A DNA stretch of 64,000 bases from Jaltomata sinuosa (Eukaryota > Streptophyta > Magnoliopsida > Solanales > Solanaceae): contig QJPP01007246.1 of NCBI GenBank assembly GCA_003996215.1, forward strand, positions 682,001 through 746,000, written 5' to 3'. Positions 58,344 through 64,000 of the stretch are shown here, piece by piece (within the stretch, counting starts at the first letter, position 1; every line of letters starts with the position of its first letter). The notes beneath the pieces were generated by a model. It saw only the letters and a list, made by a program, of their open reading frames with translations, was not told the DNA's origin and made no database searches. The position numbers and the translations under genes are program-made.

Positions 58344-59530
58344 GCTTAGAATAAGTACGCCCACGAGTGGTGTCGAGGCTTTTGTGCCTATTGCCTCAAT
58401 GCTTCTGTTAGTGCCAGGATTTTAGAGTGAGTGTTTATCGCATCAGATAGGGGGTGTAAGGCCAACCCAACCTCCGGTAAGGTTTCATGCTACCCCAGTT
58501 CTTCAAGATACTGTGGCTAGGACTCTGAGTCCTCTAGTGGGTGCTTCAGTACCCCAGGTAGAGGCAGTACCCGGTTCTTCAAGCAGTGCTTTAGTTATGG
58601 TTGAGCTTCCAGTAAGAGCAGGGTAATATGTCAGTATTGGAGTATAAGGCGAGATTTCACAAGATGGTTAGGCATATAACTAGGACTGTGCCTATAGAGT
58701 TTGATAGAGTACAGAGCTTTTATGGAGGTTTGATTTCACTTCTCCATTTGGCGACCGAGCACTTGGTTACAGATGGGATGACCTTCTTTCAGGTAGTTGA
58801 TCATGCTTGGGCTGTTGAGGGTTTATGTCATGAGGCATATGGATGTAGTAGTAAGAAGCATCATTGTTAGGGCAGTTTCTGAGGTTCCAGACTCAAGGTA
58901 GGGGATTTTCTGCTAGGGATCAGTTTCATTGCTTCTTTTCTAGCAGGACAATTTCAGTTACTCCACAGGTTCCAGAGGGTGGTCGTGCAGAGCATGTTGA
59001 TCAGAGTAGACATAGTGCAGGTCGGGGTTCCCGTGGTTCGCATTCAGGATGTGTAGGTTGTGGTGGCTGGTCAAGCTCAATGATATCTTCCCACCCGTAT
59101 ATATTTAGTGCATTTTATATCTAGTGCAGTGTGGGTGGGCACCTTGTTAGGGATTGCCCCATGATTACGCCTCGCAGTCAGCAGAGTTAGTAGGTTCTAT
59201 GTTCCAGAGCTCTAGTGCCACCGTCTAGAGGTGGTGTGCATGGTAGTAAGGGTGGTCCCTAGTCAGTGAGAGGTGTTGCACAGGGTTTTCAAGGTGGTAC
59301 CCAGATGGTTAGAAGTGGCTTTCAGGCAGGTGGTTCAGGTATCCATCCAAAGTCGACAGGCACCATGCGTCAGAGATGGGCTTCCTTGGGTTGTTACGAC
59401 TGTGGAGTGGTTGGTCCCTATTTTAGAGATTGTCCCCGGCGAGGGATGGTTGAGCCTTCAGCATTGACTAATCAGTCCAGAGTTAAACCTCGTCAGTTTG
59501 ATACCTCTATTAGTGGGCCAGAGGTATAGA
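58344..59530 (+). pseudogene. gag: gag remnant of element M
   Basis: An ATG at 58344 sits where L's Gag starts. A recognisable capsid end is at 58628-58870 (SVLEYKARFHKMVRH...IEFDRVQSFYGGL...FQVVDHAWAVEGL). Two zinc-knuckle remnants follow: near 59126 (GGHLVRDCP, first Cys lost) and near 59393 (CYDCGVVGPYFRDCP, His changed to Pro). Much of the capsid between 58610 and 58628 is missing compared with L. Multiple stops and frameshifts; no product expected. Confidence 0.8.
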
Positions 59531-62394
59531 TTTATGATATCATTGCTCCAAGTATGACTTTTATTACCTTTGATTTGTGATAGCATTGTTTTGTCGCGAT
59601 TCTACCCTTTTCATGTATTTGCTTATATGCCTACCTATTTTTCCTTGTTTAGTTGTTTTATTACTTGAGTTGTAGTGTTTATGCATGTAATTCCTCGGTA
59701 GATTGATTCTTTTAGTAGTGGATGGGTGTTTTGTCCTTGAGAGGTGACTAAACGGGGTTGTGACTCGTGGGTAAGTCTTGTTAGCCTCATTTCTGGTTTC
59801 GTTGTCATTATGGAGTTGGTTTGAGTTTTTCTTTTCTAGCGATCCTAGAAGGTTGTTGCCTAGGTCATTCTTTAGCGGTTGCTATGAATCCATTTGTTGG
59901 TTTGGTATGATATCGGTGGTTGTGCCAGAGATTGAGGTTTTGTCTCAAAGAGAATGGTGTTGGTTATGCCAGTGGGCATGTGTTGGTTTTACTTTTATCG
60001 AGAAATTTAAAACGACCTTATCTAGTTGTTGGTTTAGGAAGTTGGCTTGTGAATGGGTTGCTCCCGTGGTTTTCTTATGTTTCAAGTCTGGTTGAGTTGT
60101 TTTCATTATTTTCCCCAATCCCAGAGGAATGAATTTTGATTGTAGTATTCTGGTGGAGTTTTGACTATAACTGCATGGTTGAGTTTTGAATGTGGCATTA
60201 TGATTGAGTGTTGCTCATAGTATTTTGTTGTTGAGTTAGGCATTCGCCTATTCTTTTCCTGCCATATCAAGTGTTGCCAGTGGAGTTATGGGAGCTAAGG
60301 AACAGCTCGAGAGTCTTCTGAGAAAGAGTTTGTGGAGTTCAGTTTATACTTGAAAAAGGGTCTTGTTTGGTTTGTAAAAGAGGGTGATGACTCTTTGTAG
60401 GTGTGTATGAGTTCCTAGCAACTGACTAAGATGACTCCTTGTTCATATATTTGTTCTAGTAGTTGACTGAGGTGGCGACTAACGGTTTGCTTGGGTTTGT
60501 GTGTAATGATGTGATTCAACTGACTACAGATTGCAGTGGCTTTTCCTTTGATAGGTTCAAGGTTATGATTCCTTCCCTTAAGAGTTCAAAGTAGTGGCCA
60601 TTTCCAGTACTACCTTTGGGAGCTTGTTGAATTGACTGTGGGTTCCTCGTCATACTCTTTGGAGGAACCAAGTCTCAGTAGCATCTACATATTGGGCGAA
60701 TTGTATATTCAAATCTTAGCTGGCTCCAATTCCTATAAGTGTTCATCGATAGTGTATGGGTATACTCAAAGGTTTGACAGAGGCATTGATTGGCAATTAG
60801 AGTTGGGTTTCATAAGCATGAGCTAGCAGGTTACTTTGGAAAATTGTGGGAGTTTCTCTTGGGTCATAGTATCTTGGGACCGGAAAGCAGTGATTATAGA
60901 TAGCTTAGCTTCTCTCCTTCATTTTTGGAGTGGTTGTTGGCCTTGGACATCCAGTCCTTGGCTAACTATTTTATTAGGCTGGACTTGCCAAATCGCAGCA
61001 GTGCTCTTATCAGTTCAAGGTCCATTCTACCTTGGTTGGACAGATTCAGCAGCGTCAGTTCGAGGCTCAGCGGGTGTATGTTATATGTGATCAGGTTGTA
61101 TGGGTTAAGACTAGTAGGGTTACTTTGGATTCTGATGGTATCTTGAGATCGATGGTCACCTTTGGTGTTCTTGAGAGTTAGAGTCTTTACTTGGATGGCT
61201 CTTTGAAAGGTTGTCTATTATATGGGACTTCTTCATTGTTCAGACTCGACCACTGTGGGCCAAGAGTTGTGGTATATTGAAATTCTTCCAGGAGTTGGTG
61301 GTTTATGTGTTGGTATGGTAGACCTAATGGTTTTTACCCAAAGGGGTGAGTGGAAGGTTTATGCAAATTTTCCACATCTAGATGGCGACCTTGGGTTCCG
61401 GACATCTTTTCCTTTGCCTATAGGGTGCTTTGACTTGACATTTGCGGCATGCCGGACTTCTTTCAGAAGTGAGGCTAGTAAGGTGACCCTGAATCCAAAT
61501 GATGTTCGAGTATTTAGAGGAGCAACGGTACTTCTAAAGCTTGGAGCTCAGTTGATAGCTACGGACTTCGTGGTAGGCTTACCACACTCCTTGCAAAGCT
61601 TGGGTTTTAATTTGGGTCTTTTAGGCAGGTTTCCCTGGTTCATTCAGTTTCAGTCGGTTCAGACTTGGCGCGGTTTAGCGAGGTTGGTTCATATAGGATC
61701 AGGTGTTATGATGGATCTTACAAAAAGCTTTTGTTCATTGCTTGATGGTCAATCGGGATAGGTTACTCCAGTTTTTGAAGATATGCTATGAGTTGGTATT
61801 TTGAATATCAAGAACTAGTAGATTATGGGTTGGCTTGAATGGAATTCGAGTATAAAAGTGACCCTATTTGAGGGTGAGTATAGCATGATTTATGGATCTC
61901 CGGTGGGTCAGTTGATGTATCGAGGGTGGCTTGAGTGTTCGTCTTATGTGAAGCTTCGTGTTCATGGTACAAGGGATTCAAGTTGTTAGAAAGGTTCTGC
62001 GGATATATGGGTTCATGAGTTTGAGGTTTGGTTGGTGACTTTCTGGGTAAAATTGTTTATGGCATCGAGGATTTAAGTTTCGGTTGTTGATTTCCTTGGT
62101 TCTTCTTGGTTTTGGTGTTGTGTTGGTTCCTTCCGATTGAGATTCTTAAGGTTTGGTTTGGTTGACAGGCCTTTTTGGTGTTTTAGAGTTGAAGGTTGGA
62201 ATCTAGATTGGCTAGAGTAAAGTTAAGGCTAGGTTGTTTTCTTTGGTTCCATTCTATGAGGTGTCGTCCAGTCGAGGAGGCTACCCGGGATATCCGAGAG
62301 AGTAGTGCGGGCTTTGTGTCCACAGTTGATAAGCCTATGCTCTTCCCTTCTTTCTTGACTTTCAGGGATGAAATTCCTTTTTAGTAGTGGATGA
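59531..62394 (+). pseudogene. pol: decayed pol of element M
   Basis: Only islands of homology remain. About 60900-61160 matches the RNase H/integrase linker of L (GCWPWTSSPWLT in one frame corresponds to L's LALDIQSLANR in another, and the VTLDSDGIL segment). About 61560-61640 retains TDFVVGLPHS of the integrase core, and 62256-62385 retains RPVEEAT and the end near FRDEIPF. Protease and most of RT are not recognisable between 59530 and 60890. The terminal TTTTTAGTAGTGGATGA before the LTR is conserved with L. Confidence 0.75.
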
Positions 62395-64000
62395 TATAAT
62401 GACCCTTTCGGTCATTCTCGTGTCTTCACCTTCTTTGTACTATTAGAGCTCTCCTGTAGCGGACCAGAGGCATTTATGACTTGCTGGGACCGGTAGTCCG
62501 GTGCTCGGGCCATCTGTTTAGTCTTTATGGCCATTTCCCCATTTTAGAGCTTTAACTTTAGAAATCATTGAATTCGGTCAACATTTTTGGTAATCATGCT
62601 CGGAATTGAATTCCGATAGTTCCATTAGCTTTGGAGCGTGGACTTTGGTCTAGTGGTATATTTGGTCGGGATCCGGGAGCTTTTCAGCTTGAAATTCTCT
62701 CTCATTTTGTGTTTTAGGCCAATTGGGTTTGGTTGGTTGACTTTGGTCAACATTCGCAGAAGACGGCCTTGGATGGAAATTCCATCAGTGTTGTTAGCTC
62801 TGGAATGTCGAATTTAGTCTAGATGGACCATTGGTTCGGGTCTCGAGGCTTTCGGACTTAATTTTGGTCCTTAGGTTCCATTTTGGAATAGTTGGCCTAA
62901 AGGTTGCTTTTTGGCACGGTGCCCAGTTTTCATTAAATCGACCACTGATGGGATTTTAATTGATTCCGCTGGATCCAGAATGTCGTTTTTAGTCAAATAT
63001 TCTAGCTCATTTGTGTTCGCAGAACCCCAGATGCATTCTCGGGAACCCGTCGTGTGAATATGTGCCTAGGCTTGTTGCTGTTGATGTTGGGCCGCTATGG
63101 CGTGCGCCTGGGCGCCATGGCACCAGTGCACCTGCGGTACCTGGGCGTTGTGGCACCAGCACACCTGCGGTGCCTGGGAGCTGTGGCACCAGTGCACCTG
63201 CGGCTACCTGGCCGCCATGGCACGAGTGCACTTGCGGCCGCCTGGGCGCTGTGGCACCTGGGCATGGCAGCTTATAAAAAGTTGGCCAGCCACTTTCTCC
63301 CTCATTTTCTAAAAATTCCAACTTTTATTTCCTCCATTAGAATAGCTCCCAAGACACCATTTTGACACCTTGAGAAACCCAACAACTTGGAGGAAATTAT
63401 TTTGACAATCCTTGCTCGTTTGTGGAGTCCTAAATTCGGTAAATTCTCTCTTTAAATTCGGAATTCTCCATGAATGATGAACCCAAAACCTCTATAGCTC
63501 ACCTTGATCGTTCCCAAAAGCTTGGGGGATGATAATTTTTGAATCTTGATCATTTGTTGGCTTCTAAATCGGGTAAGTTCTTCCTTTGTTTTTCCGATTT
63601 CTTCCATAAATTTCCATCTTTAAATCCTTGCTTTGCGGGCTGTTTTGATCCCCATTGATGGTCTGTTTCTGCTCAAATTTTATGCATGTCCTCATGGGAA
63701 TGTGGGGAACATCATGGAATTTTTCATTTCTATCTTAGGGTTGCAAAGCCCACGAGCCCGCCGGTGACCCAAATTTCAACTCGGTTATGTTTCAAGCATT
63801 ATGGGTATCGTTGGTTTCATATTGACGTGTAGATTATTGTGTTGATAGTGTTTTCGTGAATTGGGACTTCTCATAGCAGTTTGATCTTAGATGACGTTAT
63901 TTCAGCAGCTAGTCGTCGGACGACAGGTAGGTTATGGTCTTCCCTTCCTAGACTCTGTGTATATAGGCTATAATTGCATTAATTGGCATCCTTGGGTGGG
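62395..64000 (+). repeat. 3' LTR of element M, first 1.6 kb
   Basis: Starts TATAATGACCC (first TG changed to TA) after the conserved purine-rich tract. It aligns with 54312-55930, including the GC-rich array (63095-63265), a TATA-like box (63273-63279) and the GACGACAGGTAGGTTATGG block near 63920. It continues beyond the window. Confidence 0.88.

Larger units (their letters stand above)
54312..64000 (+). mobile_element. Element M: old, decayed chromovirus (3' LTR cut by the window)
   Basis: 5' LTR 54312-58133, degenerate primer site, gag and pol remnants, purine-rich tract, and a 3' LTR starting at 62395 and running off the window. LTR ends are those of L (TGTAATGACCCTTCC, TCAGGTCGTGACA), so the families are related, but the two M LTRs differ visibly (roughly 85-90% in the stretches I compared). 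The interior, about 4.26 kb, is shorter than L's (about 5.1 kb), so parts of pol are deleted. tcttt (54307-54311) is the predicted target duplication. Confidence 0.87.

Noticed and set aside
63007..63365. Cys/His/Trp-rich open frames on both strands (also 54902-55172)
   Set aside because: They are read through a 33 bp non-coding array in all frames. The spacing resembles zinc fingers only because of the repeat period.

Overview
This window looks like repeat-rich plant nuclear heterochromatin. I could support no host gene, rRNA or tRNA gene. Nearly all of it is LTR retrotransposons of the Ty3/gypsy superfamily, inserted into one another, plus one non-autonomous DNA-transposon-like inverted repeat. 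The families look like those of asterids, most likely Solanaceae: Tekay/Del-type chromoviruses with 2-4 kb LTRs and initiator-Met tRNA primer sites, and Athila-type elements with an Asp tRNA primer site. The species assignment is inference.

Layout, left to right. A (1-4979, +): Athila-like element with gag and protease but no polymerase, ending in a 1.5 kb LTR. B (4980-5866, +): rest of a chromovirus LTR that A hit. C (5867-10078, -): chromovirus whose RT was hit by B. E (10079-11187, +): right part of an LTR that C hit. F (11188-11428 and 20744-22898, -): Athila-like gag, primer site and LTR, hit by E and also by D. D (11429-20743, -): complete but degenerate chromovirus with both LTRs. G (22899-25209 and 34206-36915, -): chromovirus hit by F in its RT and by H in its LTR. 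H (25210-34200, -): complete element with two 3.2-3.3 kb LTRs and a non-coding interior (a LARD). K (36916-40376, -): H-related LTR and leader, apparently hit by G. J (40377-about 41555): decayed LTR related to that of G. Then an AT-rich foldback DNA element (41556-42006 and 53712-54311), split by L (42007-53706, +), a young complete chromovirus, and cut by M (54312-64000, +), an old chromovirus whose 3' LTR runs off the window.

Relative order of insertion, oldest first, read from which sequence interrupts which: J, K, G, F, E, C, B, A; H came after G, D after F, and L and M after the foldback element. Target-site duplications are visible for D (gtaat/gtaac), H (cctac twice) and L (tttaa twice). 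The left halves of A, B, C, E, F, G and K should lie to the left of this window in mirror order.

No element looks autonomous. Gag and pol frames carry stop codons, frameshifts, deletions or changes at catalytic residues. The most interesting unexplained structure is in the LTRs. Just inside the U3 start, several unrelated families carry a GC-rich cluster of short family-specific palindromes or repeats, in four cases directly upstream of a TATA-like sequence. The Athila-like LTR of A and the chromovirus LTR of D share the same motif, GACGGNCCGTC.
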